Assembly (NCBI GenBank): GCA_019096065.1
Contig: JAGUCH010000001.1
Coordinates: 11,346,001 to 11,410,000, forward strand
Direction: 5' to 3'
From: Paracyclopina nana
Taxonomy: Eukaryota; Arthropoda; Copepoda; Cyclopoida; Cyclopettidae
Length of the DNA stretch: 64,000 nt
Shown piece by piece: positions 27,144 to 40,500 of the stretch. The notes under the pieces were generated by a model that made no database searches, was not told the DNA's origin, and was given only the letters and a program-made list of their open reading frames with translations. Positions within the stretch are counted from its first letter, which is position 1. Every line of letters begins with the position of its first letter. Position numbers and translations under genes: made by a program.

Positions 27144-30100
27144 TCAATGTGGCAGCAATATCTGGATGCTGTGGCTCAAGAGGATTGTTGATGTCGCCAA
27201 AATGAGGCATGATGGTTCGAAAAAGCCCCGAGCTCTCGATGTGGCAGCCGCCGTGGAAGCGTCGCCATTTCCTTGAAGCTCTGCACGTGACTCGCCTGTA
27301 AAAATGACAATTCAGTTTGGTTAGGCTTTTTTCGCAACTGGCTCAAATCAGGCAGAAAAATAGCCCTTCGTTTCATGAGCGATAGCTGAGCTAGCTTAAA
27401 AAAGCAGAAAATCAATGTCCGGGTCTACCAAATCCTCTGACAAACATTGAAGGACACTCGAGAAAAAATATGACATCTCTTGGATGGAAGACACTTCTAT
27501 TTGTGTACGAAGCAGCGCAGCAGCATCAAGCATAAAGCTGCTTTGACCAAGTCGCTCACAAAGACAGCCCAACAGAAGAAAGCAATATTGGACACGCGGC
27601 TCTCATCTCAAATAGAATATGCTGATTCTTTAAATGTTAACTCAAAAGACAAGTCAAATGTTAGAGTTTTTAATGCAGTGCAAAGCAGCAGCAGCTGACT
27701 AGTCCCCTAATTAAGAAGCAAGGAACAAGGGCCATCCACTATGACAATTCTAGACGGAAGTATGCAAATTGATTCACCAAACTTATCTTAGTTCTTTCGT
27801 CACTCGTGCGATGGCTGTTCGCTTCAATGAAAAAGCGGGAAATCAAATTTAGATTTTAGCTTCAATTGTTTAGTGCTCGAGTAGGAGGAGCCTATTAATC
27901 ACCTTTACCAGACTTGGAAATTTTACTTAAAGAATTGCTTAAATAGGCGTTTTCTATCACTTGGCAGCTTTTTCGTGAAACTCACGACTCATAGAACTCT
28001 ACTTATTTTGTCAGAAGCCCTTCCATAGCATAGTCAGATGAAAAGTAGAAGCAAACTGTGATAAGAGCTTTGAATTGAAATCTCAGGGTCAGTGCGCTTT
28101 GCTTTGCTTTACTTTTTGTTAAACATGAGAACATATACAACCCAACCAGCTTTTTGGCTTTCTCTAAAGAGGCCAAAAGCTGAAAGGAAAAGCCGCAGTC
28201 AGGTCAATTTGTCATGAGGTGATTACTTAAGGCTGACTTTTCCCACATTCGGTTCCCTGGGCAATTTAAGCCATCTGCATTTAGCAGGAAACGGATATAA
28301 ATCATAGCAGAAGCATCATCTTTGGTTGTCAACAGACTTGACCCCAAAAGCCCCATCTTTCAATATATTCCTGTCAAACCCTAAAAAGGGAGATGTAACA
28401 GAAGACAAATTGGCATTCCTTAAGAGTACATTGCTGAACTTCTGCGAGCACAATGGCATATTTCTGCGAAAAATGGAGTTTCTTATACAGAGTTAAACAA
28501 GAAGGCTTTTACATAAAATCTTGCGAGACTTTTACATCAAAATCTCTCGAATTTGCATCACTGGCAATTCCAGAGTTTGTGAATAAAATCACTGGTGGTT
28601 TTCAGGAAAAAGTTGGATTACCTCAAAACTAGGGCAGGCATATGAAACGATTGAAAAACTGGTGGTTCACCCCGTCGAATTCCCACAAGCATTGTGGAGA
28701 CGCAAGGAAAAGTTATTTTTGGGTCATCCTCGTATAATAATGGTCATTGAACTTTCTTGATGTAAACCGTATAGATGATCCAAGCCAGCTTGCCAGTTAA
28801 GCTGTTTTTAACTCTTATGGGAGTGAAAATGGTGCAGGATTTACCTTGGGAAACGCTTACAGCTATGTGCACAAACACTTGATACTACGACGGGAAAGTT
28901 GCCAAAATGCAACAACACTTGTGCGTTCTCATGCAAGCAGAATAAAGCCAAAAGCAAAGCTGGGCTCATTTAAACTCAAGTATATAGAGGGAACGTCCAA
29001 GTAGGCAAAATGCTGCTTTTTCTTAATCTCCTAGCTGTTTTTATGTCACAAGATAAACAGCATCATAAAGGGGAAATGGTGGATTTCAACTTAAGCACTT
29101 ATAACAGGCTTTCAGGGTCTCGCTGGGCTCAGTAGCTGAGGAAAGGGCAATTTGTCAATTAATTTAGCCCTCGTGGTAGCTGTTGGGGAGTCATATATAG
29201 GAATTTACAACGTACTAAGGTCGGCCACTTAATAAAAACGCAATTAAGAGGAAAGAGGGAATCTTTACCAGGAGGAATATTGCCTTGCTTGACTTTTTAA
29301 TCAAGGTGCGAATAATCGTTTCTTTCAGGCATGAAAACGACCTTACCAGCTAGCTTGTATACCATTAAGTGTAATGTGCTTCATAATGAACAAGAAGAAT
29401 CCAGCAGGAATTTTCCATTCAAAGCAAAGGAGCATGGTAGTATTGTATACAAAAGCCTTCTCTTTTTAATAAAAAACAATGAAAATAAAAGTTTTCGTCG
29501 ATTAAAGCGTGATAATGTTGAGCTCTCAAGAGGCTCTCAGGACAAATGTTTGCAGACATCGCTGCTAAAGTATTCTTTTTTCACCCTAGCTTTGTCTTCT
29601 GTACCCCCTTTTTCCTCCCGGTTAAGTGAGCCATTTATTTGGTAGCTCTATCCATTTAACAAATATGACATTTGATGAAATGCCATCAGTAAGAAGAAAC
29701 GTAAGAAAGCTCAATAATTGATGATCTGCTTTCGAGCACAAACATTGCTTGTGGCAAAGCTTTTATATTAATTTGCACCTTCAGCTGACAGCTCAAGTCT
29801 AGCTGTCTAGCTTGCAAAATATTATTATTATTTGCAGCTAATAAAAAAATATTTGCTCCTCGACCACGACAGTGAAAAGTTAGTGTCCAAGACTTCAAAA
29901 ATGATCCAGCTGCGTTCTTCGATACATATAAAGGCCTAGTTCTTAAAAGTTGCACACTTGATTGAAAAACTTTTGCATGTTTTTGAGGATTTACTACTTT
30001 AGCAGAGTACGTGTGTCAAGACACTGCTACTATGTACAAGTTCAAAAGAAGCCGAAAGTGAGTGTGCCAGAGTACACGTACAGAGTGTCCAAAAAGAAGA

Positions 30101-33100
30101 AGCTTTAACACATAAAATTGTTATGGTTAGGAAATCATTTCATGCAATTGCTCTCTTCGAATGGATGCCCTGACGGAATTTAAGAATTCTCAAGGATAGA
30201 CGGAAGTATTCAATAAAAATTTCACGGACTTACCAGACCTGGCAATCTTTTTAGCAGCTAGAATACACTTGACTAGTAGGTGAAAGGGTTGCCAGACACT
30301 CTGTACAATGGTCTCATTGTGTATTCAAAATAGGTTTAAGGCTATAATCCTTCTTTGGCCATGACAGGTGCTAAGATGGATAGACATGGGCACCATCAAG
30401 GCCATCACTTATTTATGACATTTGTTCACCCAGAAAAAAGGCTGTCTCTACGAGTAACACCTACGTAATCTGATTCAAAATGAAGCCGTGAAAGTTGGTA
30501 AGCTAGCCAGCCAATTATTTACACTTTCCACGGAAGTTTCCAATTACATCAACACAATGGTGATGGGCTTTCCACAACACAGTTTTAATGAAGTGACGCC
30601 CAGTTTTTTGCACCGCTAAATTGCTAATTAACTGTGGTACATAAATAAAAAATTACCATCAATGACATGAAGTATGACGGAGTCAGGTTTGGCATAGGAC
30701 GGTGCACAAGTGAATTTTCCCGCGTGGTGCATGTCAGCGCGCTCGATGACCAGTGTGCTGATCAGCTGACGTCCGCGCCGCTCAGTCACGCGCACGCCGC
30801 GCCCCGAGCCAGTCTGGCCCAGCCAGTCGAGGGCTTGCCCGTCCAGGTACCAAAACACAGCAGCTGATTCACTTCCACTACCTGTGCCCAGGTCAACCAC
30901 GCAGGTCAGCTTAACCTGTGTCCGCTGTTTCACGTGAACCTCTTTATTTGACGGACTGTCTATTCGGGCCTCAGCCTCTGCAATGAAAATAATGAAATGA
31001 AAGAATTTCGGCTTCATTCGAATGTATTGCGCAATGAACTCACTCTTTTGACGTAGCATGTGCTATTAGTAATTGAAATTCTCATTTCAGGCCTGAACAA
31101 AGGCTTCAAAAGAAGTCTTCTACGGCTCTGCTTAAGCCAAGCCTAAGAAAGTGTGTCTGGGAAACGCTAATGCTTTCGCTAATTCAAATAACTGATGTAC
31201 TCACTGCTGCAAGGGAATTGAGCAAAGAAGAAATATTGCAATTGACCCAGAATGTATACCTTCCTAGCAAGTTATTCCGCATAATGAATCTCGGAGAAGC
31301 TTGGAGAGACCTTTTAAAGCCTTTGAGATGATGATCAGTGACCCAGTTTCTCATTTTGCTTACCTTGCTTCTCATATATCTAAGAATCATGACCCAAAAA
31401 TAAATTGTTGCTGCCTTGTCAACTTTCCTGATGCTATAATAATTCATTTCAGTTGCTATGTTAGCCTTTTTCGCCAAGGTTACATATGATTGCGATCTTC
31501 AGCTAGCTTGAAAAATGTTGGGTGTTTTTTTTTTGCTGTATTTTACAATTATGCATTCATTTAGCTACAGGGAAAAAGCTTCAATGGTATTTCCCTGGTT
31601 GAATAGTTCACAGAATTTGAGAATCACTTGAGAAGATGCTAGGTTGTGACAGATTAGAACAGCAGAAGAAACGAGTGGGAAGTTCACTCCGTGAGAAAAT
31701 TCAGGTATGGTAGCTAACCCGAAATGGGTTTGAATATGAAATTGAGTTAAGGCAAACTTTACACTAGCTTCTTCTCCCTGTGAAGATCACAAACTTTCTT
31801 GTGATGATGCTCAGCTCTTCGCGAGCAGCACACATTTTCACTTGCTTACCTTTGACTGAGAGAAAGACAGAAAAGCTGATTTTGGGCTCAGTGTTGACCT
31901 GACATTGGAACTCTCCTGAATCTCTCATTTGCGTGGATTTTATTTGGAGGATCCACGAGTCTGAGTCTGACGCATGATGCGAGCTGAACCGCTGGTCACT
32001 CGTGAAGGTCAACACGTCGCTGGTTAGCACGTGCAGGTCAGACTTGCGGATCCACGAGACCTGAAAGTAAACAAACAAAAAATGCGACTTTTATAATGCT
32101 TCCAAACTTCTCTCGGTCTTTTTGTCATCCTATCATGGGCTGAATCATGCAGGACATGGAAAGGCTCAAAAGATTCCTGAACGGGCTTTGATCTGGTTTG
32201 TTTACCATATCAAAGGCACTCTTGTTGTAATCACAGCGTGCTGGAAGTTTCCGCGCATTTTTTTTTCAGCCGAAATTGACAATTGCCATAGCTACCAATT
32301 TTGCTCTGATTTTGCGCAGATTTAGGCAATCTCATTTGAAAACCTGAAAAGTTTGGCTTTTGTCAAAAAAGTTGATATTGAGCATTGCTTTCTCCCAGCA
32401 AGTTGCTCTGGCATAAGGAGATGCAACACCTCAATATTGCCAAGTGCCCCGAGTCCCATTTACATGGAGGATCCTTGAGTGAAATTGATGCCATATATTT
32501 ATACAGTATAACTTTATTATTGGTAGTGCCACTGCCATTTTCCAGGGCAATTTCTTGAGACATAATTATGGCCTTTTATTGTTGTGCACAAATTGCATGA
32601 CTGCCACCAGCATGGCACTCAACCTTTTTTGCAGCAAGCTGAAAATATTTGAGCAACAACATTGCAACACAACGACTATGCAAAGTAGCACACTGGGAAA
32701 TAAGATTAGAAACTACAGGGCTAATACAGTTCCTGTGCCCGGAATAAGTGCACCACAGTTACCCAAAATACAGGACATTCAGCCCAAACAATATTCTCTA
32801 AAATCTGAACCAGAAACTACAATACTTTTTCGTATGTAAAAAATTGGAGCTGTAAGCGCCTTCGTATGCCTAGCTAAAACTGAAAAATGGCCTTTGACAG
32901 GTTAATTTCATCGACTAAAAGTTGGGAAGTGACCAGTCGCTCTACACCAAAGCATATTAAATACGTTTGGCTTATATCCAATAAGAGTAGCAGTGCTGTA
33001 CGTGTTTTGACCCAGTTATAATTGGTAAAAGACTTGGCTGATGAGGTTTCAATAAATAACGAAGACAATCAAGCCGCAGAAGGTCACTTTTTCATCATCT

Positions 33101-34931
33101 TCCAACATCTAGCTCCGAGACATCATATGAAACTTTCAGATTCAGAGCGTCAGCAATATTTCTGTATATAGAAGCAGGAAAACTTTTTTAATGAGAAGTT
33201 TCACAGTTGGACTCAAAACACAATGTCACACATAGGTTAAAGTGGCATGCCAAGGAGGGAAAAGGCTTTTAAGAATTCATGAACACCGAAAGGTCACTTC
33301 TGCTTGTAAATAGCTCCAATTTACACAAAAAAAATCAACAAATCAATTTGTCTAGGAAAACCAAAAGGGACATTCCTTTGCAAATACAGAACTGTTCTCA
33401 ATTAGTTGTGCTGTGCTGGTATCCTACCGTTCTATCTCCAATATCCCTGACTGTACAATGCAAATGGGTGACTTGGCCCACAAAGGAAGTCACGTTCCTT
33501 TCACTCGTGGCGTCAAAATAGGGATATGTATCACTCAGCGACTGACGATTCCGGATATGCTCGTAAACTCCTGAAAAAAAAACCCGAGAAAATTAACTCG
33601 TTTATTTAAGTTTATGACAATAAATTATTTTTTCATGATACAGCATTTATGACATGACACCCATCGCGGGTGAATATGTGTACATGTTTCACTAATTGCC
33701 ACTTAGCTCAGCAGTAATTATTGACCTTAGATAATTACTGTTGTTTCGCCAACTCTCAAAAGTTGAATGAGACCAACCTGTCTAATAACAAGTTCAAAGA
33801 GTCACCCTGTATCATTATTTCCTCCCTTTTTTGGATGGCAGAAATGAAAGCAAGATTTTCCCACGTTTGATCTCTCTTGTGTGGCAGAATATAAATATGG
33901 CAGAAATCGCTATGTGGTATTCGTTATGATTATGCACAGCATAATTAATAACATTCAGCACAATATCACTATATACGACTCTTGTGCAGTTATGTGATAT
34001 ATTAAAATAGCGTCATCTTCCAGCAACCATAAAAATGATAAAAATGTCAACGTCATTGCGTAATGAATGATGGTTCGAGAAAACGCCTCAGCCATCTATC
34101 AAATTGGCCCACATTAAACTTTGATAGACTACTACTACAAGACCTATTATAAAAAAGCCACCATTTTTGACAGATTTCGGCTTCTGCTATTTTTTGGGAG
34201 TAAGGAAAAGCATTTGCAAAATTACTCTCTAACTTTTCAGATGAGGGAGAGGCTCTTTTTAAAAAGAAGCCGTACTTTCCCCACTTACTACGAGAAGGTT
34301 TTCAAATAAATTTCAGTTTTTCCCATGTTTATGCAAACTTTCCCAGCATAAACATATCCCAACTTTTCTCGGCCTTTTTGATTATTACTGAATGCAGCCG
34401 TACTTCCTCCCACAGATGATATGCTACTCTCCCTACATGATGTTCAAGGTAAAAATGGCCAAGAAGCATAAAAGTAGGGAAAAGCGGAAGCCAGGAATCT
34501 GGCACAGTGGCCACCACAGTATATATGGTATTTATACACGGTGTCTCGCATTAATTTTGTCACGAGGTCTCCTCTCCCTATGGAGATGTGAGAAAAGGTT
34601 GGATTAAGACCTTGCTAAAAACCTCCCTAGGGACTTCCTTTTCCGAGGCTAATGCTCACAGGCTGGACATTTGGCGAGAGACCCTGTACAAATGCATTTT
34701 GTAACTATAATGGCGGCTGCGCTCATTATTAAAAGACCGTGTAGCATGAAAGTTAATGGTGAAAACAGACAGCTCGTTATATACTGATGAGTGGCGGCTA
34801 GCTCGAACTGCGCTGTACCATGAAAAACACTTGGGTGAATTTTTAAACTTACCTAAACAAGTGGGAAACTCTCCACAAAGGATGAGAGCTAGAGTCGCCA
34901 GCCAGTTTCGAATCAGACGAAAACTTTCCAT
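27144..34931 (-). CDS. Dpr-family two-Ig-domain cell-surface protein
   Basis: Five minus-strand exons join in frame: 34931-34853 (signal peptide), 33570-33428, 32060-31850, 30977-30657 and 27295-27144 (stop TGA at 27146-27144), 301 aa. Intron phases are 1, 0, 1, 1 with GT/AG ends. Residues 1-27 are a signal peptide. Ig1 has YFD (44-46), C65, W77 in VSWIRK, the TSDQRF motif (94-99) and C127 in FQCQV. Ig2 has C170, W187 and C235 (FTCAPS), ending LHVIDG. A 49-residue tail ends in a hydrophobic stretch, fitting GPI anchoring or membrane attachment. VSWIRK, TSDQRF and the CQVNTEPK region are hallmarks of arthropod Dpr (defective proboscis extension response) proteins, which pair with DIP receptors at synapses. 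Which Dpr member it is cannot be told by eye. A sequon lies at N52. Introns (1282, 1367, 872 and 3361 bp) carry two MITEs. Confidence 0.92.
30078..30306. mobile_element. Tc1/mariner-like MITE in the last Dpr intron
   Basis: Ends are G-TA-CAGAGTGTC and GACACTCTG-TA-C, an inverted pair flanked by TA, about 229 bp in all. Such CAGNGTGTC ends with TA targets are typical of Tc1/mariner-derived short elements. No coding capacity. Confidence 0.7.
34535..34688. mobile_element. Degenerate TA-flanked MITE in the first Dpr intron
   Basis: The left end TACACGGTGTCTCGC and right end GCGAGAGACCCTGTA are imperfect inverted copies flanked by TA. About 150 bp. It may belong with the element at 30078, but the ends differ. 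Confidence 0.55.
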
Positions 34932-36364
34932 CCTCTAAGTTTCTCACTCTGACCACGGAAAATTCAAAGGGAGATGACGGGTCTCTTCACCTGCAAAAAG
35001 AAACGGCCTCTTAACTCGTTTGCATCATGATAAGAGCAGACCTGCAAAATAACTTGACTAGGTATTCAAAATCGTTGGAACGAGCCAAATTCGTGGAATT
35101 GCCCATTGCTATGATGCTTTTTTAGAGCGTAGTTAGGCTATCTAAAGAAAGCTATTTGCAAGCCTGTTTACGACATTCCCGTGAAAAAGGTGGACATTTC
35201 CAGCTTCAACTACCATCAAAGCTCGTATAACTGATTTGAATTTTCCCCCTCTAGGATTGTTATTGTTGCCTCGAGCTTGTGTTTGTGTTCGCGCGCATGA
35301 AAATCAATTAAAAGTAAGCTGAATTTTGTTCCTTGTTTGACTACATTATACGTAAGCACTGCGGATAACGCAATCTACGTAATAGATACTTACGTAGGCT
35401 GCTGCACCGGGTGTTTTCCGTATAATGAAACCAACTTGGTCAATGTTCAATACTAGAGTAACAACAACACCATAGCAAGGGGGTGAGACAAAGACGGGTT
35501 ATTCTTCTTGGTATACTATGGTATACCTTATTATTCCAATCATGTGGCCATATTCTCACAGCACAAATTAGATACTTGTCTTGCATGCCATTATATGCCA
35601 CTCGGTGGGGTACAATTTCGAAACGTAATCCCCCTCTTCTGCTACCGAGTACATCCAGTAATGAACATATCTTACATTTCATTACAGATTTCCAGCCCTA
35701 TCAGCTCAAGCTACATTTCTGCACTTTCCCCTCAGTGTGAATCAAACGAATACATTATGCAGCTAACCAATCGATGATAAATGACCGCTTTAGGTGCTAC
35801 AAGGAAACACACACAAGTGAAAGTGCAACCTTTCCGGAAAATGTATTTCACACCGACGAATAATTATTCAATAACAGAGATGGCCATGAAAGTTGATAAA
35901 TCATGGCTTGTCTATAGGGAAAACAATCACGAGCTATGGGCCCTTTTGTCTTGGTGAAACTTTTTAGATTGCCATCGCCGAGCCCAATCATGCAATACGT
36001 CAACTACACTATGTATTCAATGGCATGAAAACAAGGGCTCATTACACTATTATACAGCGTAGCGGGAACAAAAAGATAGCTTCTCTTTTTAGGAACCACC
36101 AAAGGCATTTATTTTGCAGACAAAGTGCATTCGGTGGTATTGCACTTTAGTTAAATGAAGGCCAAGTTTTTAATGAGATTTTTCTTTGTTTATTGCCTCG
36201 CTGGTTCGGACAACAAAAGTTTATCTACAAGCGTGACAACTGCAGTATCCTTTCTCCAAAAATACCTGTGAATGCCAAATTGTTTCCATTTTGTTCACTA
36301 GATTTCTAGATAGCACAACTTTTCACTCGTGTCTTATTCTTATGCGGAAACGATTCGAAAGCCA

Positions 36365-37594
36365 CCCCACCGGAATTGTTAAGTTCAGTCACATTTGTGT
36401 CACAGAACAGAAGGGTCGCGAAAGCAAAAATGTGATGTTACTGTTTACATTAGGTTCATGTGACGCTTACATTTCAAAAGCCTTCTATGACATAGAAGGG
36501 TAAACAACTGTTAAGACGTTATGTTACTGTACTCTTAAACAACTATTAAAATTGGTACTGTTATTTATCTGTTCTCATGGTTATTTCAGGGTACAGTCTG
36601 GCCAAAAATTTCTGTCTGATCCAATCTGTGATGTAGATGTGATACAAATTGTAACCAAAGTGTTAAACAACCATGCAAGCATAACTTAAAGAATTAAGAG
36701 CAACAGTCATTTCACATTTCAAAATTTGGAATTGTGACCTCAAGCTTGAATGAGTCAAGGGATATTCCTCATAAATATTGGCCTATCAGCACAAATGTAT
36801 GTACCTGAACTCATCTTCAGTCTTAATCCAAAATATCTATGTCAATGACATCACATGTTATGATATAGTTCAGATTAAACTTGGCCTGTTTAATTTAAGA
36901 ATAATAATCAAATAATGAGCTTACATCAATTTTGGCAACCAATAAGCCTATTGAACATTTTTTGTGTTTACTTGTTTTTTGTAATAAAAGATAAATTGAT
37001 AGCATTAGAACAGTTAAGGAATTGCCTTCATAGGATACTCTCAATTGAGTTTTCCAATTAATAGTACATGTGAATGGATTTGTGTAATATGTTTCAATCA
37101 AAGATGTAATGCTAAGATGACAGCGCCATCTCTGAACATTTTTAGTAACTGAAAAACTACTAAAATTATTGTATTTTGCATGGTAGTTTCATGACTTGAA
37201 AAAAAGTTATTTCATAGATTCAAAATGAATAAATTTCATGGTTATTTAATACATCAGTCACAAATCAAATCATGGTTACTTCACATTTTAAAGCGACGTC
37301 ATCATTTTCCAGCTTCTTTGCTCCATAGTAGTTTCAGAGAACAAAAAAATTGATATATGCATGGTTGTGTCACAGTTGCTTGTCACATTTCTAAAACAAT
37401 AAGAAATCGACATATTGTGCTCTAGATGTACACAGTTAGTTCACATTTCAAAATTTTTCTTCTATGTACAGAACAATTTCACAGATCTGTCACATTTCTA
37501 TAACAACCCTTACCTAACTGTGTACATTTCAAAATTTCCACAGTTGTGTCACAGTTCAATTTGAACTATGTACAATTCGAAGATTCCGGTGGGG
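36365..37594. mobile_element. About 1.2 kb element with CCCCACCGGAAT ends and internal repeats
   Basis: CCCCACCGGAAT at 36365-36376 is inverted at 37583-37594. Just inside both ends are TGTGTCACAG words. The interior repeats CACATTTCAAAATTT (near 36715, 37443 and 37529) and GTTGTGTCACAGTT variants, which suggests tandem decay of a unit of about 100 bp. No coding frame is recognisable. The target duplication is unclear. Confidence 0.6.
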
Positions 37595-37599
37595 CACTA

Positions 37600-40500
37600 C
37601 ATAATTCGTTACTCGTTACTTTTTACTGAAGCACTCACGAATGGCATAAAGCTAACGATTTGCGTCACTAGATCGATCAGCTGCTTTGCTTTCACCTATA
37701 GGGAAATGCTACGTACTGCGCGATATCCACTCATCCTTATGCTAATTTCCTCTACTCGTGTATCAGTTTCATCGATTGCTTCTCAAGGTTAATTAGTCCT
37801 ATCAGAACCACACAACTGTCAAACAAGCAAGGAAAGGATAGACATCCAACTAATTGCTTATCATGTCTTTGTAATTCAATCAGGAGGAGCAGGTGAACTG
37901 GGCTTTTGGAAAAGTTGGATGACAGCAAGTAAAGTAGTTACTTTGTTAATGCGCCATAGTCGTTCATTCTTGTCAGTTTCTGGCCTGAGAAAAAAAGGAC
38001 GGACTGCTTCAACGTTTCTGCTCAATAGTGTTATTATGACACCAGTATCGTACAACTCTGCTACTATTATACTTGATTAATAAGTTGCGCTAGCCAACTA
38101 CAACAAGAAAGTAATGCGCAACAAGAAACCAGCCAATCAAGGCTGTTTTTAAGCTCTTCAAAAGCACATTTTCTCCAGAATGGAAATGAAATATTGCCTC
38201 CTGAATTCCTCCTATTCCAGAATGGAAAATGCATTTGGTTTCCACCAACCTGCTCACACACAATACAAAAGGAAATGCTAATTAATCAACAGGCTTCGGA
38301 AAAGCCTTTATTTGGCTAGGAGTGCAATTTTTTTTTGCTGCACAAAATGTCTGATATTTCAGTAGCAGGCATCCGCCTTGTTATTACACTTATCCTGTAT
38401 GCAAGTGGTATTCTTGAGCGGAAAATCTGGTATCTTCCTTATCCTGAATAGATTTTCCCCCATTCAAAGATGTTAGGTCACATCCACGCAATATTTAGGG
38501 AGAAAAACCTAGTTAAGCTAACCATCTTTAGGCTTTGATATTTAAGCAAAGCTGGTCACTACCCGGCCCGACCACGGAAGCGAGCAAGTAAATATAGGGC
38601 AAGCAAACTGTGACGCCATCTTCTTTTGGTGACAAAGCAGACTTCCGTCATTTTTAGGCCTGAAGGCTTCTTTGCTACATTTTTCATGAATGTGATGATG
38701 GCCCATGGCAAAAGGTCAGAGCTCGTGGCAGCATGACTTTTTTTGACAGCTCGAGCCACTTTTTGATCCTCACTTCCTTTGCAATGTAAATGGCATAAAG
38801 TTGCTCCTCGCGGGGAATATTTATTGCCAAATAGTCTAGTGAAGGTACAGCTGTAAATATTAGTGCTCTCAGCATGAAATTGTAGAGCCACAAATCATAA
38901 TAAAAGTCTCTCCCCGACCGAGTGAGATATTCGAGACAAAATGCACAAAGAACTTGGTAGTGTGATAAAAAGCGGTTTCGTGACTTGACACACCCTTCGG
39001 ATCGAGCTTTCTTAGTGAACATTCGTAGTGCAGCCATTTCCATATCTGATCGTCACTGCTTTGAAAGCACCTTTTTCGATCCTACTGAGTGGCAAAACAT
39101 GGTCAAAAGCGACGATCCACTCTGGATACTTCATTTGTAGTACAGACTGTCCCTCCAAAAACGTGGCGTCAGCTTCTGCCACTTTACTTGAGAGAAAGTT
39201 TGTAGCACTTTCTGCAAGAATCTCAAACGGAGAAGAAGGCCGATTTTGGCAGCATCCTCAGCCAAAAAAGAATCGAAAACTAGTGTCTCAGCACTATGAT
39301 ATGATAAAGAAATAATCCTAGTATTACCATCGTGGGCCCTTCTAATGGCTTCCCATTCACCAAATTGACTTTTGAGCGGAAATGGGCACAAGAAAATATC
39401 GAAAAAACCCTAGACATGGTTCACCAAAACTTGTTACTATGATCGAAGAAAACTTTTTGTTAGCATTAGGATTTCTCAGGTTTTGAACAGATAAAAAGTT
39501 TCCAATACATTAATTTAATCAGCCATGCCTTCCGGTCGTTAATATTCCGACGCCTTTTTACTTTTCGCAGGTCGTTAATTATGCCTTGAGCCAGATAGGA
39601 GCTTGCAAATGAGGTTTTCCCATGCAAAGATTCAGTGCAGGTCCTACTTTCAATATAGGCCAGACAAATTTATGGCTCAGGATCATGAAGAACAGCACAG
39701 CAGCACCGCTGACCTTGCATAATTTCCCTTCGTGTGCCAGCAATACTTTTCAATGCACTTCCATGATTAGATCATCTCAATTCAATCTCGGCATTGTTAT
39801 TAAAGGGCGTCATCAGAGCTGCTGCCATTTTTATTTGCTGCTTGGTTGAAGTTACAGCTCATAAATTACCCCGAATACCTTATGGCCCGAGTGTTTGTTG
39901 CACTTTCTATGGCCAATTGACCTTGTGTGTAATTTCCGCAAATTATTTTCTACCAATGCACTTTTTTATGGATTTGCTGATGGCTTCTTCCTCAATGTCA
40001 TCTTCTCCTACAAAATGCAAAAAAGAGGCCTGGATTTTCTTGTGTGCAAAAAGTAAGTTTCATGAAATATTGTTGGAGCTTAGGCAAAATGGACCTGACT
40101 CAAGATGTGACATCATTGTTGCTTGAAATTGATATATGTAACCTTTTAAATAGAAGGCCTGCCGGCAGCAAAGCAACTGGCTGCATTCTGATGTGTGTCA
40201 GCTGCAAGCAGCTTGTTAGTAAATACAGAGCTACCAGATGTCTCGACCACTTAACAGCCAAAACGAGGAAATGAATACTTAGACTGAGTAGAGATGCTTT
40301 CTCATGCGCTTTCTTAAAGGACACACGTACATGTCTACCATATTTTTGGCATGCTTTTTGCAGCTCGGCATGAAAGCCAATTTAGCTCATAAATGGGCCA
40401 ATTTTGAGTCTGCAAAAAAGAGCATTAAGTGAATCTTTCCGGCTATTAGTTCCACTTTTATGAAGGATTCCTAAGAGGCAACCATACATTCTCTACTCAC

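Noticed and set aside
35516..35534. Palindromic GGTATACTATGGTATACC
   Set aside because: It is short, of low complexity for AT-rich DNA, and not tied to any boundary or gene.
38559..39043. 110- and 119-codon minus-strand ORFs
   Set aside because: They overlap each other in different frames, have no motif or splice partner, and their lengths are plausible by chance in 64 kb.
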